From NCBI RefSeq assembly GCF_016623495.1, contig NZ_JAEHHL010000005.1:1-64000 (forward strand): a DNA stretch of 64,000 bases. The letters are read 5' to 3'. The stretch comes from Thermohalobaculum xanthum. GTDB lineage: Bacteria > Pseudomonadota > Alphaproteobacteria > Rhodobacterales > Rhodobacteraceae. Positions 17,391 through 27,034 of this stretch are shown piece after piece; positions within the stretch are counted from its first letter, which is position 1, and each line of letters starts with the position of its first letter. The notes beneath the pieces are model-generated. The model was not told where the DNA came from and ran no database searches. It worked only from the letters and a program-made list of their open reading frames with translations. The position numbers and the translations under genes were made by a program.

Positions 17391-18764
17391 ATGCCAAGGC
17401 GCCCCCGCGCACAGGGGAGTGCGCGCGGGGACTCCGTAGGCCATGCCGCGGACGACGCGGCCGCTCGTGTCCTGTCGGATGCGGGCGAGGCGATCGCCGC
17501 GGCGCTCGACCGGCTCGCACCGAGCGGGCGCTTGGGTGTCGCGGTTTCGGGCGGCGGTGATTCCATGGCGCTGCTGGTGGCTGCGCACGATTGGGCGGCC
17601 GCGCGCGGGCGAGGCCTTTCCGTTGCTACCATCGATCACGGATTGCGACCCGAGGCTGCTGCGGAAGCGCTGCAGGTAGCGCGGCTTGCGCAAGGGATGG
17701 GGCTTTCTCACGCGACGCTGAAGGTCGCGTCCCTTCCGCCCGGCAACGTCAATGCCCGTGCGCGCGACGCGCGCCACCGGCTGCTTGCCGACTGGGCGCG
17801 CGCCGAGGGACTCGCGGCGGTGCTTCTTGGCCACACGCTCGATGACCAGGCCGAGACGGTCCTGATGCGGCTCGGTCGCGGTTCGGGCGCGGATGGGCTT
17901 TCGGCGATGGCCGAGGCGACGCAGCGCCTGGGCCTGTCCTGGCTGCGCCCGGCGCTGTCCTTGCGGCGCGCCGATCTGCGGCGCTGGCTCGAGGCGCGCG
18001 GCGTCGCCTGGATCGAGGATCCCACGAACGAGGATGTCGCTCACCAACGGGTCCGCGTGCGGCGCGCGCTCACCGTGCTTGAAGAGGCCGGAATCCACCC
18101 CGAGATGATTGCCGCGAGCGCGTCGAGGCTGCGCGCTCAGCGTCGCGTGCTCGACGGCGTGACGGCGGATCTCGCGGCAGATGCGCTCGAACTCGGCCCT
18201 GGTGGCGCGCTTCTGGTCGACCGTGCCCGCCTCGCCGCCGCAGATCCCGAGATCGCTGGCCGCATGATCGCTGCGTGCATCATGGCAATCACCGGCGCCG
18301 ACTATGCGCCGCGCGGCGCGGCGCTGGCGGCGCTGATCGCCGGGCTCAGCCTTGCGCGGCCACGGGGCGCCACGCTGGGCGGGGTGATTGCGCGCCCCGC
18401 GCGCCGTGGCAGGGTTTTGCTCTGCCGCGAGCCTGCAGCGGTCGCTCCCGAGGTCGCAATCGGGCCTCGCGGCGCGACATGGGACGCGCGCTGGCAGGTC
18501 GACCCCTTCGATGGGGCGGATGTCACGCTGGGGGCGCTGGGCTCTGCGGGCGTGCGTGACCTGCCGCCGGCGCTGCGCCCCGCTGGATGGGACGACATGG
18601 CCCATGTCGTGCGGCTGACCCTTCCGGCGATCCGTCACCGGGGCAACCTGGTGGGCGTTCCCCAGCCGCGTGGCGACATGCCGCTGGCCGAAACGCCCGG
18701 TTTCGCGGTGCTCGCGCGCAATCTGGTTCGCGAGCGGTTGCCCTTCACGCAAGACAGGCGCTAA
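17391..18764 (+). CDS. tilS: tRNA(Ile)-lysidine synthase TilS
   Basis: A 457-residue PP-loop ATPase that converts the wobble cytidine of the CAU-anticodon isoleucine tRNA to lysidine. The PP-loop SGGGDS is at residues 53-58, followed by TIDHGLRPEA, the GHTLDDQAET motif and WIEDPTNED. The C-terminal half is Ala/Arg-rich and divergent. The start lies one base after the cpoB stop, which suggests co-transcription with the Tol-Pal genes. Confidence 0.93.
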   Translation: MPRRPRAQGSARGDSVGHAADDAAARVLSDAGEAIAAALDRLAPSGRLGVAVSGGGDSMALLVAAHDWAAARGRGLSVATIDHGLRPEAAAEALQVARLAQGMGLSHATLKVASLPPGNVNARARDARHRLLADWARAEGLAAVLLGHTLDDQAETVLMRLGRGSGADGLSAMAEATQRLGLSWLRPALSLRRADLRRWLEARGVAWIEDPTNEDVAHQRVRVRRALTVLEEAGIHPEMIAASASRLRAQRRVLDGVTADLAADALELGPGGALLVDRARLAAADPEIAGRMIAACIMAITGADYAPRGAALAALIAGLSLARPRGATLGGVIARPARRGRVLLCREPAAVAPEVAIGPRGATWDARWQVDPFDGADVTLGALGSAGVRDLPPALRPAGWDDMAHVVRLTLPAIRHRGNLVGVPQPRGDMPLAETPGFAVLARNLVRERLPFTQDRR

Positions 18765-18780
18765 GTGAGGGTTTCATGGC

Positions 18781-18811
18781 CTTAACCTTGCGCCCACGCG
18801 CCCTATGTTAA
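18781..18811 (+). promoter_or_regulatory. possible RpoH-type promoter of ftsH
   Basis: CTTA-N17-CCTATGTTAA occupies 18781-18811. The -10 part fits CYTATNTNN, with the final G replaced by A, and the -35 part matches CTTG at three of four positions. Transcription would begin near 18818, giving a leader of about 50 bases to the GTG at 18867 and excluding the earlier GTG at 18819 as start. ftsH is a classic heat-shock gene, which supports the reading. Confidence 0.35.
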
Positions 18812-18866
18812 TGGCATCGTGCCGCAGTCGCGGCTGCAGTGGACCAACTTGCGGGAGCTCTCTTCT

Positions 18867-20789
<1,923 letters not shown>

Positions 20790-20822
20790 TCGTCACCTGC
20801 CGGTTGCGATGTCTTGAATTGC

Positions 20823-20851
20823 GAGGCCCGCCGCTGACCGCGGCGGGCCTC
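20823..20851 (+). terminator. terminator hairpin after ftsH
   Basis: A perfect 12-bp GC-rich stem (GAGGCCCGCCGC / GCGGCGGGCCTC) with a 5-base loop lies 33 bases after the ftsH stop. The tail is only weakly T-rich (CTGCATCTCGG). It also separates ftsH from the convergent minus-strand mini-lipoprotein gene. Confidence 0.6.
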
Positions 20852-20919
20852 CTGCATCTCGGGCTGCATCTCGGATGATCGAGCCTGCCGAAATCCCGCG
20901 ATCGGGATGCGCCGTCTGC

Positions 20920-21108
20920 TCAGTCGTAGATCTTGCGGCCGGCTTCGGTGTTCTCGCCGGGGTCGAAGGTGCCATCGTTCTCGTTGATGCCCTCGTCGAC
21001 GATCAGGCCACCGGCCGTGCCGGCGGCGACGGCGGCACAGGCGCCCAGAAGCATGCATCCGAGAAGGGCCGCAATCGGTGCCAGGCCGGGGCGGTTCGAT
21101 CCGTTCAT
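20920..21108 (-). CDS. mini-lipoprotein with AGTAGGLIVDEG motif, paralog A
   Basis: A 62-residue predicted lipoprotein. The signal peptide runs to the lipobox LGAC with the lipidated Cys at residue 24. The mature part has a Gly-zipper-like AAGTAGGLIVDEG and an acidic tail NDGTFDPGENTEAGRKIYD. ATG 21108 is preceded by GGAGAG. It is clearly duplicated: the neighbour at 21284-21454 shares AGTAGGLIVDEG, ENDGTFDP, ENTE and GR-IY in the same order. I do not recognise a named family. The length and motif suggest a small outer- or inner-membrane anchored peptide. Confidence 0.75.
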   Translation of the reverse strand: MNGSNRPGLAPIAALLGCMLLGACAAVAAGTAGGLIVDEGINENDGTFDPGENTEAGRKIYD

Positions 21109-21283
21109 AGGGTCTCTCCGTTCCTGCTTGTGCAGCGCATGAAGTTGCGCCGCGGCTAGGGGAGAAACGCGAGACCTGTGGCCGGAGTTCCGAAATTTTC
21201 CATTATAAGCAATGATGAAGGTTCGGCGAGCCGGTCCATGGCGGATCGCTTGCCAACGTCGTCGGGGCGCGCCGGGCCACGTC

Positions 21284-21454
21284 TCAATGGTAGATCTGGC
21301 GCCCGATCTCGGTGTTCTCCAGCGGATCGAAGGTTCCGTCGTTCTCGACCATGCCTTCATCGACGATCAGTCCGCCCGCGGTGCCGGCGAGGATCGCGAC
21401 ACAGCCTGGAAGAAGCATACAGGCCAGGAACAAGGCAAGGGTCACGCGCGTCAT
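21284..21454 (-). CDS. mini-lipoprotein with AGTAGGLIVDEG motif, paralog B
   Basis: A 56-residue predicted lipoprotein with lipobox LPGC (Cys18) and the mature sequence pattern AGTAGGLIVDEG, ENDGTFDP, ENTE, GRQIYH. It is the tandem paralog of the gene at 20920-21108, about 175 bases upstream of it on the same strand. The two differ mainly in the signal peptide and in a few residues of the tail, while the central block is unchanged, so the block is under selection. ATG 21454 follows a GGGAGAG ribosome binding site. Function unknown. Confidence 0.75.
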   Translation of the reverse strand: MTRVTLALFLACMLLPGCVAILAGTAGGLIVDEGMVENDGTFDPLENTEIGRQIYH

Positions 21455-21606
21455 TAACTCTCTCCCGAAGGGCCCAAGGCCCGGCTGTGCGGCCAACAGG
21501 CCAAGGGCCCGGATGACACCGGGCCCTGACTGGATGTGGGGGCTGCCGATCCCGAGATCGGCGCATTCGTCAACGCGGCACGGCCGCGTTGGTTCCCTGC
21601 CCATGC

Positions 21607-22998
21607 TCAGAAATGGATCGCTCGCCCATATGCGTCGAGCACGCTCTCGTGCATCATCTCGGAAAGGGTCGGGTGCGGGAAGACCGTGTGCATCAGGTCC
21701 TCCTCGGTCGTCTCGAGCTGACGGCCCACGACGTATCCCTGGATCAGCTCGGTGACTTCCGCGCCGACCATATGCGCCCCCAGCAACTCGCCGGTCTTGG
21801 CGTCGAAGATCGTCTTCACCATGCCTTCCGGCTCGCCCAGCGCGATCGCCTTGCCGTTGCCGATGAACGGGAAGCGGCCGACCTTCACCGCGTAGCCTTC
21901 CTCCTTGGCCTTGGCTTCGGTCAGTCCGACCGAGGCCACCTGGGGATGGCAGTAGGTGCAGCCCGCGATCGAGGCGGGCTTGACGGGATGGACGTGGCGG
22001 CCGGCAATCAGCTCGGCGACCATCACGCCCTCGTGGCTCGCCTTGTGCGCCAGCCAGGGCGCGCCGGCGATGTCGCCGATGGCGAAGATGCCATCGACGC
22101 CGGTGCGGCAGTACTCGTCCGTCACCACATGGGTGCGATCGATCTTGACGCCCAGCGCCTCGAGGCCGAGCCCCTCGGTGTTCCCGACGATGCCGACCGC
22201 CGAGATCACCGTGTCGAAGTCGAGCTTCTCGACCTTTCCGCCCTTCTCGATATGCGCCGTCACCTTGCCCTTGGCCCGGTCGAGCTGCTTGACCATGGCC
22301 TTCTCCATGATCTTCATGCCCTGCTTCTCGAACTGCTTCTTGGCGAAGGTCGAGATCTCGGCATCCTCGACCGGCAGGATGCGATCCATCACCTCGACCA
22401 CGGTGGTCTCGGCGCCCAGCGTGTTGAAGAAGCTCGCGAACTCGATCCCGATCGCCCCCGACCCGATGACGAGCAGCTTCTTGGGCATGCGTGGCGGCAC
22501 CAGCGCGTGCTTGTAGGTCCAGACGAGGTCGCCGTCGGCCTCGAGGCCCGGCAGTTCGCGCGCTCGCGCCCCGGTCGCGACGATGATCGATTTCGCGGCG
22601 AGTATTTCAGTGCCCTTGTCGGTCTTGACCGAAACCTTGCCTTTGGCGGGGATCGTGGCCTCGCCCATGATCGTCTCGACCTTGTTCTTCTTGAGCAGGT
22701 GGCCGACCCCGGAGTTGAGCTGCTTCGCGACACCGCGCGAGCGTTTGATCACTGCGTCGAGATCGAACCCGATGCCGTCCGCCTTGAGCCCGAAATCCTT
22801 TGCGCGATGCATCAGGTGAAATACCTCGGCCGACCGGAGCAACGCCTTCGTCGGGATGCAGCCCCAGTTGAGGCAGATGCCGCCAAGATGTTCGCGTTCG
22901 ACAATCGCAGTCTTCAGACCGAGCTGTGCGGCGCGAATTGCGGCGACATAGCCGCCTGGTCCGGCGCCGATCACGACGACATCGAAGCTTTTGGACAT
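21607..22998 (-). CDS. lpdA: dihydrolipoyl dehydrogenase (E3)
   Basis: A 463-residue flavoenzyme that reoxidises dihydrolipoyl groups of 2-oxoacid dehydrogenase or glycine cleavage complexes. FAD-binding GAGPGG is at residues 11-16, the redox disulfide GGICLNWGCIPTK at 39-51 (Cys42 and Cys47), NAD-binding GSGAIGIEFA in the middle, and the C-terminal dyad HPTLSE (His442, Glu447). All catalytic residues are present. No E1 or E2 gene is adjacent; sucA/sucB or pdh genes may lie outside the window. A gap of 249 bases separates it from the upstream DUF924 gene. Confidence 0.96.
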   Translation of the reverse strand: MSKSFDVVVIGAGPGGYVAAIRAAQLGLKTAIVEREHLGGICLNWGCIPTKALLRSAEVFHLMHRAKDFGLKADGIGFDLDAVIKRSRGVAKQLNSGVGHLLKKNKVETIMGEATIPAKGKVSVKTDKGTEILAAKSIIVATGARARELPGLEADGDLVWTYKHALVPPRMPKKLLVIGSGAIGIEFASFFNTLGAETTVVEVMDRILPVEDAEISTFAKKQFEKQGMKIMEKAMVKQLDRAKGKVTAHIEKGGKVEKLDFDTVISAVGIVGNTEGLGLEALGVKIDRTHVVTDEYCRTGVDGIFAIGDIAGAPWLAHKASHEGVMVAELIAGRHVHPVKPASIAGCTYCHPQVASVGLTEAKAKEEGYAVKVGRFPFIGNGKAIALGEPEGMVKTIFDAKTGELLGAHMVGAEVTELIQGYVVGRQLETTEEDLMHTVFPHPTLSEMMHESVLDAYGRAIHF

Positions 22999-23247
22999 CT
23001 GGGCCTCCCTGGGACGGTTTCGGGAACCCTAAGGCAGGAATGGCAGACAGGGCAAACGCCATGGCACCGCAGGAGCTTGCGGCAGATCGCGCGCGAAACT
23101 TTCTGAACGAAGGGGCCAGCGCACACGGTGATCCGTTGCGGCGAGATCATTCGGCGAGGCGGGGTCTGCCCCGACGGCGCCGTCCGGGCCCAAGCCCCGC
23201 GGCGACGCCTTGTTCGAGCGCGATCAGCAGTCGCGAATCGGCAACGC

Positions 23248-23814
23248 TCAGCTCATGTAGCCGCCGGCCGCCCGGTAGGCGAGTTCCGATGCCGAGTCGA
23301 TGCGACCGAGCGCGGCGTTGCGGCTTGGAAACCGGCCGAAGCGCCGGATGACGCCGCGGTGGCGGACGGCATGCGAGATGTTCTCGGCACCCGTGTCCGG
23401 CATCCGCATGACGAGGAGCGCGACGCAGAGTTCCTGATCGCTCAGCGACTCGGAATGCATCAGGGGCAGGTAGAAGAACTGGCGCTCAGGTTCGGGAACC
23501 TGCCGGTCGAGGCCATGCGCGATCGCCGTCTTGGCCCGGGCGCGCGCCGCGAGATCGGAGGCAAATGCATCAGCCGTTCCGCGGAACATGTTCCTCGGGA
23601 ACTGGTCGAGCAGGATCAGGTTGGCGAGCGCGCCCTGCGCCGTCGCCGCCCAGGCCTGGGCCGGATCGTTCCGGGCCTCGCGCCAGAGCGCACCGAAACG
23701 GGTGGTGATCTCGGTATCGATCGCTGGGTCGGCGACATACCAGCGCGCGACCCCGACCTCGTCGATCCAGTAGCCGAGGATATCGGCGATCGCGGCGCGG
23801 CGGTCCGGGATCAT
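23248..23814 (-). CDS. DUF924 family protein
   Basis: A 188-residue all-helical protein of the DUF924 family (tetratricopeptide-like fold). Family features are visible: WYVADPAIDTEI near the start, LILLDQFPRNMFRGTADAFA in the middle and FFYLPLMHSESLSDQE, followed by RHRGVIRRFGRFPSRNAALGR. Function of the family is unknown. The start overlaps the stop of the upstream MFS gene (ATGA), so it is co-translated with that transporter. Confidence 0.88.
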   Translation of the reverse strand: MIPDRRAAIADILGYWIDEVGVARWYVADPAIDTEITTRFGALWREARNDPAQAWAATAQGALANLILLDQFPRNMFRGTADAFASDLAARARAKTAIAHGLDRQVPEPERQFFYLPLMHSESLSDQELCVALLVMRMPDTGAENISHAVRHRGVIRRFGRFPSRNAALGRIDSASELAYRAAGGYMS

Positions 23815-25088
23815 GTCGCGCCCACCTGGGCCTGATCGCCCTCGCCGGCGGCCTCGATCTGTTCGACGGCCGCTTCCTGCGCGATCTCGCCCGCGACCGG
23901 GGTAGCGGCCAGCGTGATCGGCGAGATCGGCACGGTTTCGGTCGCCGGCTTCGCGCGGCGCTTGGTCATGCGGTAGAGCGCGTAGACGGTCATGGTCGAC
24001 ATCACCGCCCCGAGGAACAGCGGAAAGGCGGTCTCGCCAAAATCACGCATGAGATAGCCGACCAAGATCGGCGTCCCGGCGGCGCCGATACCATTGAGAA
24101 CGATCAGGCCGCCAGATGCGGCCGCCATGTCCTCGGGCGCGAGAAAGTCGTTCGTGTGCGCGATCAGCAGCGAGTAGAGCGGGTTCGAGGTGCCGCCGAT
24201 CAGCGTCGCCGCAATCACCAGCCAGATGAAGCTGCCCCCCGCGACCAGCGCGAGGAAGGCGGCGGCAGCCCCGATCGCGGTGACCACGGCGATGAGATGC
24301 CGCCGGTCCATCCGGTCCGAGAGCCAGCCGATCGGGTACTGCAGCACCAGCCCGCCGACATAGAAGGCACCGACGAAGATCGAGATCTCGGCCGTCGTCA
24401 TCCCGCGCAGCGTGGCGTAGACGGGCGCCATGCCGAACTGGCAGGCGAAGATCGCGCCCAGAAGGAAGGTCCCGACGCAGCCGAGCGGGGAGCTTTGGTA
24501 GAGCCGCCCGAGCGACATGGTGCGTGTCGTCTCGAACACCGGCGTCGGCCCCGCCGAGAGGAGCATCGGCGCAAACGAGATCGAAACCGCCACGGACATG
24601 ATCACGAAGAGCTCGTAGCCCGCCGCATCGGCGGTGTTGAGCAGGCCCTGCGCGGCGATGATGCCCAGCATCTGCACGATCAGGTATGCCGAGAGGGCGC
24701 GCCCCCGGGTTTCGTTCGTCGCCTGGTTGTTCAGCCAGCTCTCGGCCACGACGTAGACGCCGGAATAGCAGAAACCGACGAGAACGCGCATCAGCGTCCA
24801 GGCGATGGGATCGACGATCGCGCCGTAGATGACCAGCGCCGCCGAGATCATCGACCCCAGGGCCGCGAAGACGCGCACATGGCCGACCCGGCGCAGCATC
24901 ACCGGTGTGAGCCGTGCGCCGCCGAGGAAGCCGAGGAAGTACCCCGACATGACGAGACCCATCGTGGTCGCGTCGAATCCCTCGAGCCCGCCACGGATAC
25001 CCAGGACGGTGCCCTGCATGCCGTTGCCGATCATGAGCAGGAACATCCCGATCAACAGCGGCCAGGAGGTCTTCAGGACGGCGCGCAT
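23811..25088 (-). CDS. MFS transporter
   Basis: A 425-residue inner-membrane transporter with 12 predicted helices. The motif GFLGGARLTPVMLRRVGH between helices 2 and 3 corresponds to the MFS loop, and YPIGWLSDRMDRRHL is the matching loop in the second half. It resembles the YcaD-like branch of unknown substrate. The C-terminal tail of about 50 residues is hydrophilic and Ala/Glu-rich. It is coupled to the DUF924 gene and stands about 100 bases downstream of queA on the same strand. Confidence 0.87.
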   Translation of the reverse strand: MRAVLKTSWPLLIGMFLLMIGNGMQGTVLGIRGGLEGFDATTMGLVMSGYFLGFLGGARLTPVMLRRVGHVRVFAALGSMISAALVIYGAIVDPIAWTLMRVLVGFCYSGVYVVAESWLNNQATNETRGRALSAYLIVQMLGIIAAQGLLNTADAAGYELFVIMSVAVSISFAPMLLSAGPTPVFETTRTMSLGRLYQSSPLGCVGTFLLGAIFACQFGMAPVYATLRGMTTAEISIFVGAFYVGGLVLQYPIGWLSDRMDRRHLIAVVTAIGAAAAFLALVAGGSFIWLVIAATLIGGTSNPLYSLLIAHTNDFLAPEDMAAASGGLIVLNGIGAAGTPILVGYLMRDFGETAFPLFLGAVMSTMTVYALYRMTKRRAKPATETVPISPITLAATPVAGEIAQEAAVEQIEAAGEGDQAQVGAT

Positions 25089-25189
25089 CGGTAATCCTTC
25101 GGCTCGGCGGTCAGGCTTGCGGGCATCCTGATGCCATTTGCTAAGTCATGCCACCCCATGTGCGGCAGAAGATGTCGCGGATCCGGCGA

Positions 25190-26251
25190 TCAGCGGCGCT
25201 CGGGCACGAGCAGCGAACTGTCGCCGTAGGAGAAGAATCGATAGCCCCTTTCGATGGCATGCGCGTAGATCGCCTGCATCCGCTCGAGGCCCATCAGCGC
25301 CGACACCAGCATGAAGAGCGTGGATTTTGGCAAGTGAAAATTGGTCATCAGCGCGTCCGTGATGCGAAAGCGGTAGCCCGGGGTGATGAAGATCGCGGTC
25401 TCTCCGACCCACGGCACAATTCGCCCATCCTCGTCGGCAGCACTCTCGATGAGCCTGAGCGCAGTGGTGCCGACCGGGATTACCCTTCCGCCGGCTTCGC
25501 GCGTCGCGTTGATCGTCTCGGCCGCATCGGCGCCGATCTCGCCCCACTCGGCATGCATGCGGTGCGCCGAGATATCTTCCACCTTCACCGGCAGGAAGGT
25601 TCCCGCCCCGACATGGAGCGTGACGCGGGTCGACCCGATCCCGCTGGCGGCGAGACGCTCGACAAGCGCCTCGTCGAAATGCAGTGACGCGGTCGGGGCG
25701 GCGACCGAACCGGGGCGGCGGGCAAAGATTGTCTGGTAATCCTCGATGTCGCGCGCGTCCGCGGGCCGCTTCTGCGCGATGTAAGGTGGCAGGGGCATCA
25801 CTCCCGCGCGTCCGATGGCAGCGTCGAGCGCATCGCCTGCCTGATCGAAACGCAGCGCCGTCTCGCCCTCGCCCGGATCTCGTATCACCTCGGCCGCGAG
25901 GCCCTCGCCGAACCGGATCAGGTCGCCGGCACGCAGCCGGCGCGCCGGCCGGACCAGGGCCGACCACAGATCCGGGCCATCACGATGGATGAGCGTCACC
26001 TCGATCTTCGCGACGCCCGCGCCGTCTTGCGTCTCGCGCCGCCGCTCGCCGAAAAGGCGGGCGGGGATCACGCGCGTGTCGTTGAAGACCAGCAGATCGC
26101 CCGGGCGAAGCCAGTCGGTCAGATCGCGAACATGGCTGTCGCTGATCCGGCCTTCTGCGGCGACGAGCAGCCGCGACGCTGGGCGGGGCCGCACCGGTCG
26201 GAGCGCGATCAGCGCATCGGGAAGCTCGAAGTCGAAGTCGGAAAGCTGCAT
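25190..26251 (-). CDS. queA: S-adenosylmethionine:tRNA ribosyltransferase-isomerase QueA
   Basis: A 353-residue enzyme that builds epoxyqueuosine in tRNA from SAM. It begins [17 protein letters not shown] and shows the family blocks [47 protein letters not shown] and [17 protein letters not shown] 26251 gives this canonical start; the longer open frame upstream runs through intergenic sequence. The periplasmic cyclophilin gene lies upstream behind a terminator, so queA likely has its own promoter in the 141-base gap. Confidence 0.96.
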   Translation of the reverse strand: MQLSDFDFELPDALIALRPVRPRPASRLLVAAEGRISDSHVRDLTDWLRPGDLLVFNDTRVIPARLFGERRRETQDGAGVAKIEVTLIHRDGPDLWSALVRPARRLRAGDLIRFGEGLAAEVIRDPGEGETALRFDQAGDALDAAIGRAGVMPLPPYIAQKRPADARDIEDYQTIFARRPGSVAAPTASLHFDEALVERLAASGIGSTRVTLHVGAGTFLPVKVEDISAHRMHAEWGEIGADAAETINATREAGGRVIPVGTTALRLIESAADEDGRIVPWVGETAIFITPGYRFRITDALMTNFHLPKSTLFMLVSALMGLERMQAIYAHAIERGYRFFSYGDSSLLVPERR

Positions 26252-26338
26252 GGGCGCGCAGATAGGCGAGGGGGCCGGCCCGGTAAAGGGTCTTTGCAAC
26301 CGCGAACCGCCAGAAACCCCGCTGCGTCGGATGACACG

Positions 26339-26369
26339 AAAAAGGGCGCGGAGCCATGGCACCGCGCCC
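26339..26369 (-). terminator. intrinsic terminator of the cyclophilin gene
   Basis: On the minus strand, GGGCGCGG pairs with CCGCGCCC, continues inward through a mismatch into a GCC/GGC pairing, and is followed by TTTTT. It starts 24 bases after the stop codon at 26393 and has the full structure of a rho-independent terminator. Confidence 0.8.
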
Positions 26370-26392
26370 CGTCGTCGGATTGGGCCCGCGTG

Positions 26393-26974
26393 TTACCGGT
26401 CGGCGGCGACGGTGACCTTGATCATGCGGTCGGGGTCCGTGACCGCGCCCGAGCCGGGTGCGCCGCGCTTGATGTTGTCGACATGCTCCATGCCGTCGAT
26501 GACGCGGCCCCAGACCGTGTACTGGTTGTTCAGGAAATGGCCGTCATCGAACATGATGAAGAACTGCGAGTTCCCCGAATTGGGGTTCTGCGCGCGCGCC
26601 ATGCCAACCACGCCGCGGTCGAAGGGAACCGACGAGAACTCGGCCTTCAGGTCGGCGAGATCCGAGCCGCCCGTGCCGGTGCGAGATGGATTGTAGCCGT
26701 CCTCCATGTCGCCGAACTGCACATCGCCGGTCTGCGCCATGAAGCCTTCGATCACGCGGTGGAAGGCGACGTTGTCATACTCGCCGTCGCGGGTGAGCTT
26801 CTTGATCCGATCGACATGCCCGGGGGCGACGTCGGGCAGCATCTCGATCACCACCTCGCCGGAGCGCAGTTCGATGATCAGGGTGTTCTCGGGGTCCTTG
26901 ATGTCCACGGCGCGTGCCTCCGGTGTCGCGAATGTGAAGAGCAGGGCGGCCAGAAGGCAGAGCTTCCTGAGCAT
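26393..26974 (-). CDS. periplasmic cyclophilin-type peptidyl-prolyl isomerase
   Basis: A 193-residue cyclophilin. The N-terminus is a Sec signal peptide (MLRKLCLLAALLFTFATPEARA), so it folds proteins in the periplasm. Conserved blocks are FHRVIEGFMAQTGD, MARAQNPNSGNSQFFIMF and WGRVIDGMEHVDNI. ATG 26974 is chosen over an ATG 36 bases upstream because it has a GGAGGG ribosome binding site and yields a clean signal peptide. Queuosine gene queA follows after the terminator. Confidence 0.92.
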   Translation of the reverse strand: MLRKLCLLAALLFTFATPEARAVDIKDPENTLIIELRSGEVVIEMLPDVAPGHVDRIKKLTRDGEYDNVAFHRVIEGFMAQTGDVQFGDMEDGYNPSRTGTGGSDLADLKAEFSSVPFDRGVVGMARAQNPNSGNSQFFIMFDDGHFLNNQYTVWGRVIDGMEHVDNIKRGAPGSGAVTDPDRMIKVTVAADR

Positions 26975-27034
26975 GAAATCCCTCCGCTCGGGGTTGTTGT
27001 CGGGGATCATGCCTAGCCCGCGCGGCGGCAGCGG

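Noticed and set aside
18819-18866. GTG 18819 as the ftsH start
   Set aside because: It would add residues not found in relatives and would lie at the predicted transcription start; GTG 18867 gives the family N-terminus.
22999-23247. 249 bases between the DUF924 gene and lpd
   Set aside because: A 12-base self-complementary GACGGCGCCGTC at 23173-23184 is too short and loopless to be called a terminator; no gene seen.
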